From positions 9,733,460-9,793,459 of the forward strand of contig NC_087083.1 of NCBI RefSeq assembly GCF_026151205.1: 60,000 nucleotides of DNA, given 5' to 3'. The position numbers and the translations under genes were made by a program. Positions 59,200 to 60,000 of the stretch are shown here, in pieces. Each line of letters begins with the position of its first letter. Within the stretch, counting starts at the first letter, position 1. This DNA is from Bolinopsis microptera (taxonomy: Eukaryota > Ctenophora > Tentaculata > Lobata > Bolinopsidae). The notes beneath the pieces were generated by a model. It ran no database searches. It was not told the DNA's origin and saw nothing but the letters and a program-made list of their open reading frames with translations.

Positions 59200-60000
59200 A
59201 ATTGTTGAACGATTATTCAGAAACGTTCAACTATTTTGGACAATTTTGAACTTCGTAGTAAAAACTAATTGATTTCCATTAATTAGCCGAACATTTCCTG
59301 TACTTCAATTTAAATCTAATACTTAAAAAATCTAAAACCAGAGTCCTTATCTTTAGTGAAATTGACAACAAATTGCTTAGGTTTGGATATAATAAATATG
59401 CAGAATCTTTATAAAAAAGGATCTCAATTTAATTTACAAACAAAACCAATCACTAAAGATTGACCTATCACTCATCGTACTCATGTACTCAGCTATTGCA
59501 AGTTAGACCCACTGTAAGGTTTCTATGTAAATGACAGTAAATTGTAAGAACCTAAACATTTTAAACCCATTTATATATCATATACAATATAAGTTTAACC
59601 TGCCCAAGCTAGAGAGTCAAGATAGAGCCTAGTAACCCATTTATTTTAACATGCCAAGATCGCGCCCAAGACTAAATGTTTCGCCGACATTGACAGAAGA
59701 TGGTTATTTTCCTTTGGTTTGGAATGACGAATATTCCCAACCCATATGAATGAGGATCTCAATTAAATTTGCTTCAATTTTCATCCTAAGGGATTTATAG
59801 CAGTTGTATTTATTCCCAGGATAAGGCTTCAGTAAGAGCCTTAAAACATTAAATCTATCAATGACAATACTAACAGCCCCACTAATTCGCCGGCCAACTT
59901 GTTGAATAGTTTAACAGCTACTTTTCTGGATTGATAATTTGACAAAGCAAATTTCTTTACTTCGAGTTTAGTTAGTTAGTCGCGCGTCACGAAAACAATT
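59200..60000. other. Intergenic to window end
   Basis: AT-rich, no recognised gene or repeat. Confidence 0.45.

Overview
The window is nuclear DNA from an animal, most likely a marine invertebrate. The evidence is AT-rich DNA with spliceosomal introns, several apurinic-type LINEs, DNA transposons of many superfamilies, Helitron-like elements, and one secreted protein whose repeat-type domain I recall from cnidarians, molluscs and tunicates. I cannot name the phylum. There is no prokaryotic organisation (no operons, ribosome binding sites or CRISPR), and I found no rRNA or tRNA gene. Almost everything recognisable is mobile or foldback DNA; the only good host-gene candidate is at 9247-9885.

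Region by region. 1-3610: a minus-strand CR1/L2-like LINE with ORF1, zinc knuckles and endonuclease; its ORF2 runs into more than 1 kb of hexanucleotide repeat. 4735-6850: a large inverted structure built from a GC-rich cloverleaf palindrome and a 0.5 kb unit, interrupted by a 596-bp MITE. 8327-9033: two small MITEs. 9247-9885: the secreted-protein gene. 10523-11209: a TA-flanked MITE. 11740-17038: a 5.3 kb DNA transposon with about 250-bp terminal inverted repeats around an 11-exon transposase-like gene. 17240-19080: an array of GCCGGCTATAA palindromic units. 19990-21354: a near-perfect foldback element with TTAA at both ends. 22402-22965: two head-to-tail Helitron-like copies. 23142-26640: a 5'-truncated LINE with RT and a C-terminal CCHC-like motif. 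28111-39391: a giant palindrome with arms of about 3.5 kb, each carrying a broken Mutator-like transposase fragment, around a 3.7 kb GA-rich array. 39547-42648: a long LINE ORF with endonuclease and RT. 42650-60000: sparse, with LINE fragments, MITEs, a minisatellite element, a third Helitron-like copy and a third cloverleaf copy.

The most striking signals are: (a) the cloverleaf element, three copies whose paired arms show compensatory changes; (b) the intron-rich transposase-like element; (c) two insertions of one 596-bp MITE, each dated by an empty site in the opposite arm of an inverted repeat; (d) the giant palindrome. Domain and family names rest on recognition by eye; no database search was possible.
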